In this document: one piece after another, positions 36,905 through 48,227 of the stretch
Position numbering within the stretch: position 1 is the first letter of the stretch
Layout of the letters: every line of letters starts with the position of its first letter
NCBI RefSeq assembly: GCF_018687715.1
Contig: NC_056765.1
Location: 11,708,001-11,772,000, forward strand
Direction: 5' to 3'
Length of the DNA: 64,000 nucleotides
From: Carya illinoinensis
Lineage: Eukaryota; Streptophyta; Magnoliopsida; Fagales; Juglandaceae
Made by a program: the position numbers and the translations under genes
Notes under the pieces: generated by a model
What the model was told of the DNA's origin: nothing
What the model saw: the letters and a program-made list of their open reading frames with translations, nothing else
The model's database searches: none

Positions 36905-37680
36905 AAGATTTTGACCCTATAATATTTATTTACTTAAATATTTTATAAGTATAAAATGAAGTATTAATCTATTTAATTAGAGTACTTAAATATTTTTAAT
37001 TATACATTATAATTCTTTAATTAAATATTTTATAAGAATATTTTAATTAGAGTGCTTAAATATTTTTAATTATACATTATAATTCTTTAGTTAAATAGTT
37101 TATAAGAATATTTTAGTTAGAGTGATTAAATATTTTTAATTATACATTATAATTCTTTAATTAAATATTGTATAAATATATTTTAAGTGTTAATCATTTT
37201 AATTAGAGTACTTAAATATTTTCAAATATTTAATTATAATTTTTTAATTTAATATTTTATAATTATATTTTAAGTATTAATCTATTTAATTAGAGTACTT
37301 AAATATTTTCAATTATACATTATAATTCTTTAATTGACTATTTTATAAGAATATTTTAAGTATTAATCTATTTAATTAGAGTACTTAATATTTTCACTAA
37401 TACATTATAATTCTTTAATTAAATATTTTATAAGAATGTTTTAATTAGAGTGCTTAAATATTTTTAATTATACATTATAATTCTTTAATTAAATATTTTA
37501 TAAGTATATTTTAAGTATTAATCATATTAATTAGAGTACTTAAATATTTTCAAATATTTAATTATAATTTTTTTAATTAAATATTTTATAATTATATTTT
37601 AAGTATTAATCTATTTAATTAGAATACTTAAATATTTTCAATTATATATTATAATTACATTATAAATATCTATTTAATTG
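36905..37680. repeat. AT-rich minisatellite, units of about 70-95 bp
   Basis: About nine diverged copies of a unit containing TTAATTAGAGTACTTAAATA, then TTTTAATTATACATTATAAT, then TCTTTAATTAAATATTTTAT. Unit length alternates between about 70 and about 90 bp through an optional TTTTAAGTATTAATC insert. It lies where the transposase body should be. Confidence 0.85.
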
Positions 37681-38529
37681 ATATTGTTCGAACAAACACT
37701 CTAAATGTTCGAACGGAATTTCGGTCGAGTCAGATTCCGTTCAAACTGAGTAAATTCAATTCGAATAGAATTTAGAGTGTTCAAATGGGACTAAACCAGA
37801 AACCAGTCATGAAACAGAGCAAAAAACTGAACCACAAAACACAATTTTCGCATACATGATGACATATTTCAATACAATACATTGAAAACTATATGATTAT
37901 CCCTAAATATGATTATTAAATAACTTATAAAACTATAAAAACTTACATCTAATTTTTGCAATCCAATAAAAATATCAATCCACAATACCTATATATGCAT
38001 AAAACACATTAAACCTATATTCTATCTCAAGAATAAATGCAACAAATATCAAGATAAGTGTAAATGAAAATCGGAATGAAAAATAACAAAAAAAAATATT
38101 ACCTCTTGTGCTTGTCTTTTCTCTCTCAAGAATCTCTTCTCTTTCAAGAATCTCTTCTCTCTCACTTCTTTCAAACTCTCTCTCTCCACAATACTCTCTC
38201 AAAGCCTTATGCCAAGCTCTCTCTCTCTCTAACTTTAAACTGAGTGAAAATGAAATAAAATGATCGGGTTAATAATATGTGAATTTCCGTTCGAACTGAT
38301 TTTTTAGAAGTTCGAACACGAAAATAAAAAAACCGATAATAATATTAGAGTTCGAACAAAAAAAAAAAAGAATATTCTCCAACATATACCGATAATTTGG
38401 CATGAATTTTCCCTCCAAACAAAAAAAATTCGTTCAAACAGATTTTATCTCTATTCGAACTATTTTTATATTCGTTCAAACAAATAATTATAGCAATATA
38501 TAAATCTACACATAATACACCCAATATTA

Positions 38530-38760
38530 TTATTAGTATATGTTAAAACTATATACACTATATAATACTAAGTGTCACTAATAGCATAATACTAAGTTTC
38601 TTATCAATCTATAATATTAAGTATTACTAATAGTATAATATTTTATTTAGTATCACTAATAGTGTTATACTTATAATTAGTATCACTATAAGTATAATAT
38701 TAAGTATCACTAATAGTATAATACTAAGTGATATTATAGTACAGATATCATAAATATATG
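38530..38760. repeat. Short AT-rich tandem repeat
   Basis: Irregular copies of CACTAATAGTATAATACTAAG (about 20-25 bp). Around it, 38480-39170 is very AT-rich and without a gene. Confidence 0.75.
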
Positions 38761-39624
38761 AAAACTAATAGTGCTATAATACTTTATAATATATTCGAAG
38801 TACTTAGTTTATTACTAATATACAAACTAAATATATTAAATATATGTATTTTATACTTATATTTAATGCAATATTTTACTATATACTTAGTATATTACTT
38901 TATAATGTAATGCTTTACACAATACTATTTTATACTTATCTAATGCATAATATATATAATATTATATATATATACTAGTTACTTATAATATATATAGGCT
39001 TTTAATTAAATACTCTATACTATATAATATATTTATCTAATATATATTATATATACTAGTCCAGAAATTTTTTATTAGTACTAATATTAGTATTATATAC
39101 TAGTATTAGTAATATAAAACGTATTGTTTTACCTCTTGTACTTATATATATTTTTTCTCATTATTATATAATTCATTCGAACTTATACCCTTTCTATTCG
39201 AACTTATACCTTTTTCGTTCGAACGAAATTATGTTATATAAGTCGCGATACAGTTTCTTCTCCGTTCATTTCATGCATCCTCTCATTCGAACCATCGGAT
39301 CGAATCCTCCGCCGTTCGCAACCACAACACTACCACTAACTTCGACCAAGTCCTCAAATCCCCTAGAACAAGAGGTATGGGTTAAATGGTTGTTATTTTT
39401 AATGGTTGTTTCGTTGGTTTTGGGGGTGGGGGTAAGATTTTGAATCAATCCGACCCTATTTTGTTGTTTTGGGGCCAAATGACACAAAAATAATCGGTAG
39501 AAATGATGAGGCTTCACTCCTAAATCATTTCTACCAATTAAAATCTTGGATTATGGTGAAAAACAGAATTGTAGATTGGGGACTGAGTCAACTCAGTCAT
39601 GTCTGTTTGGTTCAGTTATGTTCA

Positions 39625-39900
39625 AATGAGTTTAAATTCCATTCGAATGAAATTCAAGACCATTCGAATGGAATTTATTGTCATTCGAGTGGAATTTAGG
39701 CTCATTCGAATGGAGTTTTATGAGTTGATTCGAATGTATTTTAAGGTCATTCGAATGACTTTAAATTCCATTTGAATGGACTTTAACGTCATTCGAATGA
39801 AATTTTAGGTCATTCAAATTGAATTTTAATCATTCGAATTAAAGATGATATTTGGCAACTCTTATTCGAATGGATTGAAATCTATTCAAATAAGCAGTTG
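39625..39900. repeat. ATTCGAAT tandem array
   Basis: About ten units of 19-25 bp with core CATTCGAATGGAATTT. The core is palindromic and related to the element's terminal repeats, suggesting the array grew from a subterminal motif. Confidence 0.8.
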
Positions 39901-39984
39901 CCAAACACTATAGCACAACATCATCATTCCTCTAATTTAATTTAATTAGATTACATAATTATTTTGTAGATCAACAGTATACTA

Positions 39985-41118
39985 ATGGCAAGCAGCAGTG
40001 GAGGAAAACGTTCCCGACCCCAGACAGGCCAAAGTAGCGAAGCAACTCCTTCTCAGCCGATCGTGAGGCCTATACTAGTTGAGTGGGAAATCATTTTGGA
40101 TGACTTTTGTGATTTCACTTGGGAGGGACGGAGCATACATGACATTATCACCGATCGTGGATAGACCCCGATCTGTCGGCAGTGGGGCACAACATATTCT
40201 GAGATGGTCTGGGAGTTTTACCGTGCCATTGGAGAGCAGTCTGGTGATGCTCTGTGCTACAACTTAGTAGTCCAGGGAGTGAGTATTATCTTCTCTCCCC
40301 GCATTATTGTTGAGTTTCTTTAAGGCGGGACCTCGGGTGCATATCCTGCAGCAGCAGCGACTGCACCATCTGGAGAGGACACACTAGTCAGATCCTCATC
40401 GCCAGCGCCGGATGTAGAGATCGTAGAGCTGGATGCTGGCTTGGATGGTAGTGAGAGCAGCGATGAGGTACCTGATGATGGTCTCACAAATGATCAGGTT
40501 CGTGACCTAGTGTTAGACCCTTCAGCTCCTCCATATGATGGCAATAAAGTGATCCGACAGGCCTACTGTATAGCATTTTTCAGAATGCTTAATCTGATTG
40601 TCGGGTATAAAATTGATACAAAAAAACACAAGACTGATTTCGGGATCGAGTGAGCCAGATTTTTGTTACGGTTAGCACAGGGGGAGCCGATTGATCTAGC
40701 ATTATATTTCTTCATCCGCATTTGAATAGAGTCACGCTATTCGGGTGGAAGTAGTCTACCATTTGCACTTCTGATATCTAACCTTCTACTCCAATCGGGG
40801 GTTACAGTGACTTTGACTGAGCAGAGGTCGCCACAGATGGGGCTCGTTAACAAGATCACATTCAGCAAGAGCAAGAATCACTTGTCGAATACTCATGCAG
40901 TACAGGATCAGCCTCCGCCTACTGATCTAGCTTCTACTGCTGATGCCTCTGTTGAAAGACAGCCTGCTAGGGCTACTCCGAATGAGGTACGACCTATATT
41001 GGTGGAGCACCGCCAAATTATATTGAGAGACTTCATTCAGCCCATCATGGAGAAGTTTAAGGACTTGGAAGGACGCTTATATACCTTACAAGAGGATTTT
41101 GATTTTCTTAACAAATAG
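39985..41118 (+). pseudogene. Putative plant transposon protein, disrupted
   Basis: Starts at the ATG at 39985 (MASSSGGKRSRPQTGQ). DDFCDFTWEGRSIHDIITDR precedes an in-frame TAG at 40162-40164, followed in the same frame by YSEMVWEFYRAIG and YNLVVQGVSIIFSPRIIVEF and a TAA at 40321. This pattern (FY...VRG...FSP..I) is that of the 'putative plant transposon protein' domain (PF20167 type). A further open segment in another frame (40329-40653; TNDQVRDLVLDPSAPPYDG) and a coiled-coil tail ending at 41118 complete a gene-like order. At least one stop and one frameshift make it a pseudogene. It lies opposite to the TnpA-like remnant, which suggests separate acquisition. Confidence 0.65.
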
Positions 41119-41723
41119 ATATTGTTAGTTATTATTTTACTTTTTTTATATTGTATAGAACGTCTAACTCCTTTTGAGATGTAATTAATGTATGGTTTTT
41201 ATTTTTAGTATTTGCTAGCCTCTTTATTGTTAATTATATTTTCTTTTCATTATACTTAATGCTCACGATAATAGAAAAATGACGCTATCTTTAAAGTAAT
41301 ATTTATTTAACTAAAATATTTTTAAATTAATTATATAAAATTAATTTATGAATTCGTAAATATTTTAATTCATTGTAAATCATAATATATAATATACAGA
41401 CATTTTTATTTATTTTGAAAATGATAAAAAATTAATAGAAAAAATATGTATTATTACAATTAAATAATACCGTTCGAACAAGTTAATACTCATTCGAACC
41501 AATTATATTGCATTCGAATAGATTAATTATCTGTTCGAATTAAATTTTATTAGTTTAAACGGTTTAAACTTTTGGAGACGATCTAATTCGTTCCAAAATC
41601 TCCGGCGAACAGATTTATAAGGTTCTCCATATTTTGAGACAAAATTTAAATTTTATCTCTAAAAAATATTTTTAGGGTCCCGAATAAATTTCATTCCTAA
41701 AAATTAAATTTCTTGTAGCGAGG

Positions 41724-42564
41724 GTGATATAAGAATGGTATTGTCAGAGCCAAATTGCGGTTGCATTGACCTCCCCCATCAAGCATCCTGAAGCAAAGAA
41801 CTTTTGTAAGATTTTTTTTGTGGTTGTGGCACTAATCTTGAACCTTATAGTACCAGACATGAGATTGATCGATCTTTTGCAAAAAGATTGCATTGGACTT
41901 GTACACCTAAATTATATAATATATATATACATATACAGGGTTCTTTGTCAGCCACTATAGCTTTCACTGCTAATTAATTAAACAAAGTTCTTATAGTACT
42001 GTTTAATGCCATTATTGAATTTAGTGGTATTTTGCTAGAAAACGTAGTTTGAACAGTAAAGCGTGATTGTTTTTAATTAATTTCAGTAATATTCTAAATT
42101 TGGTACTTTCAGGAGTGTTCATATTCACGTTCTATATATATACAACAGTAATGCATTGACTTGTCCGAAAGATCCAAGACCAACAAAAAGCTGCATGGTC
42201 TGTCTGGTGCCAGTGATACAATATGGCAGCTTTAAGATTGGATGAAGGCAAGCAAGCTCCAAACCAATAGATCAGAAAGAAAACACTCCATTATGATTCC
42301 CAACGCAGATTTCTTAACTCGTGAGATTAACACAGTGCAAACTGCAAACACATGTTCATAGTACAATATGTTGGACCATTACTCATTAGCTGGACAACTG
42401 AGATCTTTATAAACCTAGCTAGAAGCATTGTAGAAACCAAGACAAATAGAAATAAGAAGTCACGTACAGAAATATTAAAAAAGCTATCTCTATGGCATCA
42501 GAGAGAGAGAGAGAGAGAGAGAGGATTTTCATGCAGTGGGTTTTGGTTAGTGAGGCGCAGAATG
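41724..42564. other. Intergenic, downstream of the WOX3-like gene
   Basis: No gene is supported. A (GA)n tract lies at 42499-42522 and a (TA)n at 41918-41930. Part may be the 3' UTR of the homeobox gene. Confidence 0.5.
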
Positions 42565-44592
42565 CTAGAGATGCTTGGATGTGGTCATGCACTCTTCCTT
42601 GAGATTGGTGGCTGTAACAGGGAAGAGTTGAAGAGTCTGGAGGGAAGTAGGGCAACGTGGGGAAAATATTGGATCCATTTTCCCCATGATCTCCTTATTC
42701 CAATCATGGTCGTAAGTTGTCATCTTTGAGTTGTCTATCTCGTCCATCTGATCAGGGATATCTACCTGCTTCCACGTTATATATTGCGTCGCTTGTTTTG
42801 ATGCATGACTACTACCTACACCTCGGCTTCCTCCCTGTTCCAGAAAATAATCAATAAATTAAAGAATTCGATGCAGGAACAGAACTAAATAATTTAATTA
42901 TCCTTTTCCTTTCCAAAATATACGAACTCTCCTGTCAATCAGAGTAATATATACATTTTCATATAAAAAAACTCCATAAATATAACTCATATATATATGG
43001 ACTTGTATTTTGCAGTTAATTAAACTATAAAAATATAAATTAAAAATTAGTACTTTACCTCTAATTAATTAACATATGACTATTAAAGAAAATAGGCGAC
43101 CCTAATTAAATATGGCCATAAAAAAAAAAAAAAAAAAAAAAAAAGACTAATACAACTGTAATTTACACATTTCATCAAGATTTAAATGTTAATGAAATTG
43201 TAATTTATCATATCTTTTTTTTTTTTTTTGTAATTTGAGATTAGAGTACAATATATGATTTTTTTTTTTTTTAATTTGAAAGTGAATTAGATGTAAAACT
43301 TATGATAATTTTAGTTGTGTGAATAAATAGATATATACTTAGAAATAAAAAAAAAAATATTACGTACCATTATAGAATGTGTAAGTACCATCCAATCATT
43401 TTAAAAAATAGTGGTTTACGATTAAAAAATTAATTTTTTATGTGTATCATGTATTTATTTACTTCTTTTCAAAAAATTTGTACAGCTATTGCATATTCCA
43501 TAATTACGACTAAGATATCATTTCAAAAATAAAACATAGGAGCTGTAGATCAGTATAATATATGTGCATGGTGAGTAAATATATAATCAAAAGATACTTG
43601 TCAGCTTGTTGCAAGAGCATTAGTTAAACGAAGAAGAAGCTAGCCTTCCCATATGTTTTTGTTCTGATAATGAAAAAGCAAGAATCTAAGCTAGCCTTCT
43701 GAAAAGAAGAAGAACAAGATGACGACGACAGAAGCCGACCCCTCAAAAAGAGAAACAGAGAACACACATAGAAAAGCATGCGAGAGAGTACTATTCCTGC
43801 ATGTCTACCAACAGGAAGAGCATGCAAAAGACTGTGCTTGCATGCGCCCGCCCTAATCCATTATTTGGATGGATTCAAGCTGACAAAACACTCTCTTATC
43901 TGATGTGTTTTCCTTCTTCAACTACTGTTCTTTCCTGTCATAGGTTATTTTGTCGTGTATGAGAGAAATATAGTGCTCTACTCTACGGACCTTGTAGCAG
44001 AACTGACAAAATGTGCAGCTAGCTAATTTAGCAACTGACAAGAATTGTACTAGAACAGTAAGCATCCCCATTATTGTATAAGTATTCGTAGGGATACATT
44101 CGAATATATTATGTAAGGGAAAGAATTGTAGGAGAATATTCTCTCTTTCTAAATGTAGATCATCAAAGCCATCTATCGATCAGTAGAAAAAAATATTGTA
44201 GAATCAAGCTAGATTACCTGAGGAAGAAAGCTAATTGAGTTTTCATAGGAAAGTTGTTGAAGAGCAGAAGAACCATGAGACTGATGATTATCAGGGTAGC
44301 CAAGAAAGAGTTGGTTTTGCTGATTAAGCTGCTCATGATTATAATAATGGAGTTGCTGTTGCTGCAGTTGCTTACCGAGTTTCCTTCTGAGTTTCTGTCT
44401 GTCTCTTGCCTTGTGGTTCTGAAACCAGTAGAAGACATTCTTGCCTTCAATCTTACCATAGAAAGAGAGGTGGGCGGTGATCTTTTGAATCTGAGAAGAA
44501 TTGGGAGTTCTAATCCCACTCCTATACATCTCTTCCAGGATCATGATTTGCTCTGGGGTTGGGCACCATCTTGGTGAAGTTGCTGGGGGCAT
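42565..44592 (-). CDS. WOX3: WUSCHEL-related homeobox protein, WOX3/PRESSED FLOWER type
   Basis: Two-exon transcription factor gene: exon 1 44592-44218, exon 2 42834-42565, intron 1383 bp with CAG/GTAATC donor and GAACAG acceptor, phase 0; 214 residues. Residues about 7-71 form the WUS-type homeodomain: [19 protein letters not shown], then [20 protein letters not shown] and [12 protein letters not shown] glutamine-rich linker follows (QLQQQQ, QLNQQNQ). The WUS box TLQLFPV is at 192-198 in exon 2 and is known in the family to mediate repression. The N-terminal [13 protein letters not shown](L/I)[10 protein letters not shown] pattern points to the WOX3/PRS clade rather than WOX1, 2, 4 or 5. Arabidopsis PRS recruits lateral and marginal founder cells in leaves and flowers; the role here is inferred. 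No defects seen. Confidence 0.93.
42835..44217 (-). other. Intron of the WOX3-like gene
   Basis: AT-rich intron with an A-run of about 26 at 43119-43144, T-runs near 43216-43229 and 43259-43273, and no ORF of note. Confidence 0.85.
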
Positions 44593-44639
44593 TTTTCTGT
44601 AACTTTGAGTTGTTTGAGGGTGTTTCTTTTGTTAGGAGG

Positions 44640-44900
44640 CTTAGGAAGGGGCGGGGGCTGGGGCTGAAAGCTTAAGTGAGTAATAAATAGATGGCAGAGA
44701 GAAAGGTACAGTAGAATAGTCGGTGAGAGACAAAAGGGACGTCGGACATCTAGAGAGAGAGAGATAGCTGATAAAGGTAGGAGTTAAAGGAGAGGAAAAG
44801 GCCGTATCAGCGCAGATTAGTCATGCTCATGTTTCCCTCCGAGGTGCATTGATCAAGAGTAGGTCTCAGTTCATGCACAGAACACAGAGAGAGAGGGAGA
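44640..44900. other. GA-rich region upstream of the WOX3-like gene
   Basis: Presumed 5' leader and proximal promoter. GAGAGA tracts at 44696, 44752-44763 and 44889-44897 are of the kind bound by plant GAGA factors (BPC proteins). A weak TATA-like CTATTTATTA (minus strand, about 44681-44690) is the only box seen. Functional assignment is inference. Confidence 0.35.
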
Positions 44901-45340
44901 GTCAGTGAATGAGTGAAAATTGAGTGAATTTAGGAATTTGGATACTTTGAGTAGTGATTATGTCATCATTATCTTTTTATTTATTTTCCCAACAGAATGA
45001 ATGAGACATGCAACACCCAAGCTGGATGAAGTCATTTTATTTTCTTTTTAAATGAGTTGACCAAGTGTTTTCTTTGTCGAAAATTGCTATTAATCATCCT
45101 TCTAACATTTATAATGTAATATAAAATAATAGTTTTAACAGATAAAACATAACATGAGAGAGTTTTCTAATAATTTAAAATCACATAATTAATAAGATGA
45201 TGACCATGAGATGATAATAAATAAAGGATGATGCCCATGAGTTGTTCTGACAAATCCTTTGTTTTATTTTTTCAACCAAGATGCATGCTTTTGAAGCTGC
45301 AATGATACATCTAAATTCCTTCCCGTACTTATAGAAACTA

Positions 45341-45544
45341 AGGTGAGGTTTAGATAGTGAGATGAGATGAAATAATTTTAGATAAAAGTTTAATAAAATA
45401 TTATTAGAATATTATTTTTTAATATTATTATTGTTTTAAAATTTGAAAAAGTTGAATTATTTATTATATTTTATATGAAAATTTGTTAAATTTATAATGA
45501 TGAGATGAGATAAATTGAAATAAAATCTATTTCCAAACCTAGCC
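45341..45544. mobile_element. MITE, about 204 bp, TA duplication (copy 1)
   Basis: Starts AGGTGAGGTTTAGATAG and ends CAAACCTAGCC, flanked by TA on both sides. It shares its whole length with 58624-58822, including GATGAGATGA near the left end and AATATTATTTTTTAATATTA in the middle. The TA duplication suggests the Tc1/mariner group; family assignment is tentative. Confidence 0.7.
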
Positions 45545-45546
45545 TA

Positions 45547-47024
45547 AAAGGTGTAAAACAAGAGAGAAAATTAGATTTTATAATATTTATTAAACATGTG
45601 AAGTTGTCACAACAATATATAAGAATAACAATAATGTATTGTAAAACTTGCTTAATATGTCTGTCTTTCTCGCTCGAGTTTCTCAAATTCATGTAGATTT
45701 TATACTTTTTTTTTTTAAATTCTACTTGCACACCATCCATTGTAAAGTGTATACTATTCACTCTATGAATATGACATCATTTAATTTGTAAAAAAATTTT
45801 AAATTTTAATTATTTCAAATCAACTCTTGCCACATAATGGCATGTAAATTGTGTTTTTCGCTCGAACTTTTAATTATTTTTATTTTATTTTCCTTTTCTT
45901 TTATAAAAATATTCTAAACAATCGAATCCTTCCATAAAATCCAACCACTAAGACTGTCTCATATTATTTATTTATACAAAATAATAATTGTTATATCTAT
46001 AAAAGGATTTTATAAAAACAAATTTACACTAAATCAAAATAAATAACAAAACCATTCTAAACAATCAGATCCATCACTGATCACTCATCACACACATGTA
46101 CATTCAATCCTCCACAGCACACAATTCACAATCACATCCTCTATCTTCATTAATCTCATCCTCCATTTAATTCCATAAAAATATAAAATTTAAAAGAGAG
46201 AGAGAGAGAGAGAGAGAGATGAGAATTCGGACTTACATTTGGCAACTATGGCGAGCACAGACAAGGAGGACTCGAGAAGTCAGCTATGGTGGCAACAAGG
46301 GGCACAGATGGCAATGATAGTCTCTCACGGAGTCACGGCATGGGGCGAGGGGGCACTGGGGCAGCGGGTTCTCTTTGAGGGGGGTGGGTACTTGGGGTGG
46401 GTGGTAATGTTCAGATCAAGGGGGGTTTTAGGACAGATACTCAGTAAACCCAAAACGGTGCCGTTTTGGGTTTACTAATGGCTTGACCTTACAAGGATAT
46501 GTCATTTTGGTCACTTGAGAGTTTTGCCTCCGAGACATACTACGGGCAGGGTAACCCGCCCCACCACACGAGGGCTGGGCGGATGGGCAGCGACCCACCC
46601 CTAAGTGATATGACTCACTTATATAATAATTGGTACCCTCATGCATGCCTCGATGATTTAAAAAAATATAAATAAAAAACAGTGGTGAGCCCCTCCCCAG
46701 GTGCAATATTAATGCAAAACAAATATCCGATGATCAGTTGACAATAAAGAAAACTTGAATTTGATAAACTACATATATAGTCTTCCAAATAGATAGAAAT
46801 TATGAGTAATTGTTTCATTTTAGGAAATTGAAGCATAATTAAATCGTAATTAAAGATTAATATTGTGGCTAAAAATTATATTGGTGATAACGAAAAACAT
46901 CCATTATAGTTCAATTACTTATGCTGAATATATATGTTCAATTATATAACTCTAACATGTACCATCAATATCATACTCAATTATTTTAATTGTTGATTTT
47001 ATCCTAAAATAAAGATGAAGAATG
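45547..47024. other. Intergenic, no gene supported
   Basis: Contains (GA)n at 46194-46219, a GC-richer patch (46240-46610) with a short open frame of no recognisable motif, and a 16-nt palindrome at 46443-46476. The remainder is AT-rich. Confidence 0.5.
46443..46476. repeat. Perfect 16-nt palindrome (AAACGGTGCCGTTT core)
   Basis: AGTAAACCCAAAACGG, TG, then CCGTTTTGGGTTTACT. Arms are perfectly complementary with a 2-base centre. It could be a transposon end-to-end footprint or a protein-binding palindrome. Confidence 0.85.
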
Positions 47025-47910
47025 TGTTGAGTTTGTGGAGCCTAGTTTTGTTAGTGTGTCAGCTCGAATTGATGGCTTGACCCTACAAGGATGCGTTATG
47101 ATTTTTTGGTAAATTTTCAATGTGCCAAGTGTTGAGGAATAAATTCCGCATTGCCTATGGATAAGATCTTGAGCATGTTTATAAGTAATGAATAACTCTC
47201 TCTTCTTAAACTAGAATTATGAGATGAGTTAGGCTCATGAATTTCTTCATGGTATCAGAGTTTCCCATAGGATGAATGGGGCCACACTACTTACCCCATG
47301 ACAAGGAACAGAAAAAAATATTGGCCTACACGTGAAGGAGGATGTTGATGAGTAAATCCCACATTACTTGTGGACAAGGATCTGACATGTTTATAAGGTT
47401 AGAGCAAATCTCTTTTTTATAACCAGTTTTATGAGATGAGTTAAACCCATGATTTTCTTCACCATGGAGCATAGGCGTGTGCTAATAGCCATCGGCCTAA
47501 GCTGAAGTGGCCAAGCCTCATGAGGGATTGGGGGCAACACCCCTAGAGAAATTTTTCGCCATTGTTTGTGATCAGAAAAAGTATCATGCATAAAGTAATT
47601 CGCTCGACACTCGCTAGAGTGAAACTCAGACAAAGAGTTCGCTCAAGGCAAGATCGACAAGCCATTCGAGCGAATAATGCAAAAAATTAAAAATTAAGCA
47701 CTCCATTGTGTGACACTATAAATATGTACTTAATGAGAGTTCTGAATTTTCTGAACAGTGAGATCTTGTCCCAAAGCTTATTTTGTGATTTTCCAACATA
47801 ACAAAATCCTCTATAGCTCTGTAAATGTAGGCATGTTGCCAAACTACATTAACTTTATGTCATGTGATTATTTTCATGTGTTTGCTTTGATTTTGTCCAT
47901 CATCTTTAGC
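47025..47910 (+). mobile_element. Copia LTR fragment interrupted by a TRIM
   Basis: The start TGTTGAGTTTGTGGAGCCTAG and the later part (47803-47890: AAAATCCTCTATAGC, then GTAAATGTAGGCAT and TTTATGTCATGTGATT) match the start and end of the LTR at 56592-57109. The TRIM at 47130-47461 lies between. TATAAATA at 47719 may be the LTR TATA box. No second LTR is seen, so it is a solo or partial copy. Confidence 0.55.
47130..47461 (+). mobile_element. TRIM (miniature LTR retrotransposon), 332 bp
   Basis: Two direct repeats of about 120 bp (47130-47249 TGTTGAGGAATAAATTCC...TTCTTCA and 47343-47461 TGTTGATGAGTAAATCCC...TTCTTCA) flank only 93 bp. The primer-binding site TGGTATCAGAG (47250-47260) starts immediately after the first repeat and a purine tract GTGAAGGAGGA ends just before the second. 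Flanks CCAAG and CCATG differ at one base and fit a 5-bp target duplication. No coding capacity, as expected for TRIMs, which depend on enzymes of other elements. Confidence 0.85.
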
Positions 47911-48057
47911 TTCACAATAGAATGCATGCATGGTTTATACAAGAGGTTATATATATATAAGAAATACTAAATACAGTTTTAGGGTGTGCAAGTTTCATGC
48001 ACTTATTTTTAAAAGAAGGTAGGGTCCACTATTAAAAAAAAAAATTCATTTTAGTCT

Positions 48058-48062
48058 CATAT
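48058..48062. repeat. Target-site duplication CATAT, left
   Basis: CATAT precedes the LTR at 48063 and is repeated exactly at 52646-52650 after the other LTR. Confidence 0.9.
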
Positions 48063-48227
48063 TGTTGTAGAAATGCTTTTGTATATTTCTTCTTATTAAA
48101 TTTATGTATTACAATGGGTGCCTTTTATAGATGTAGGTTTACATAACAAATTCAGAGAATATTCTAGACTAAAGAAGCTACGGTTTGTTACAAGAATAAA
48201 TATCACATGATGTGATGAGCATTTCTA

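Larger units (their letters stand above)
33798..41720 (-). mobile_element. Decayed CACTA element with GTTCGAAC subterminal repeats
   Basis: The left end CACTATAAGAGAATT (33798) and the reverse complement of the right end, CGCTACAAGAAATTT (to 41720), are related CACTA termini, and AGG flanks both sides (33795-33797, 41721-41723). Both ends share a second layer, GAGACAAAATTTAAATTTT-like with CTCTAAAAA, and many TTCGAAC/TTCGAATG motifs. Inside are the tail of a TNP2-like gene, a stop-ridden TnpA-like pseudogene, a long AT minisatellite and a plus-strand plant-transposon-protein pseudogene. The main transposase body is missing, so it is non-autonomous. Confidence 0.85.

Noticed and set aside
39625..39900. 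CRISPR-like array
   Set aside because: Spacing is irregular, 'spacers' are related to one another, and this is a plant nuclear genome; it is an expanded transposon motif.
34000..41600. tRNA genes suggested by GTTCGAA sequences
   Set aside because: The motif is the CACTA subterminal repeat; no acceptor stem or anticodon arm accompanies it. No tRNA or rRNA gene was recognised anywhere in the window.
42352..42729. Plus-strand 125-residue open frame
   Set aside because: Overlaps exon 2 of the WOX3-like gene in antisense and is driven partly by a GA repeat.
46239..46478. Possible small plus-strand gene (MATMASTDKEDS...)
   Set aside because: No motif, splice context or homology recognised; lies in a GC-richer non-coding patch.
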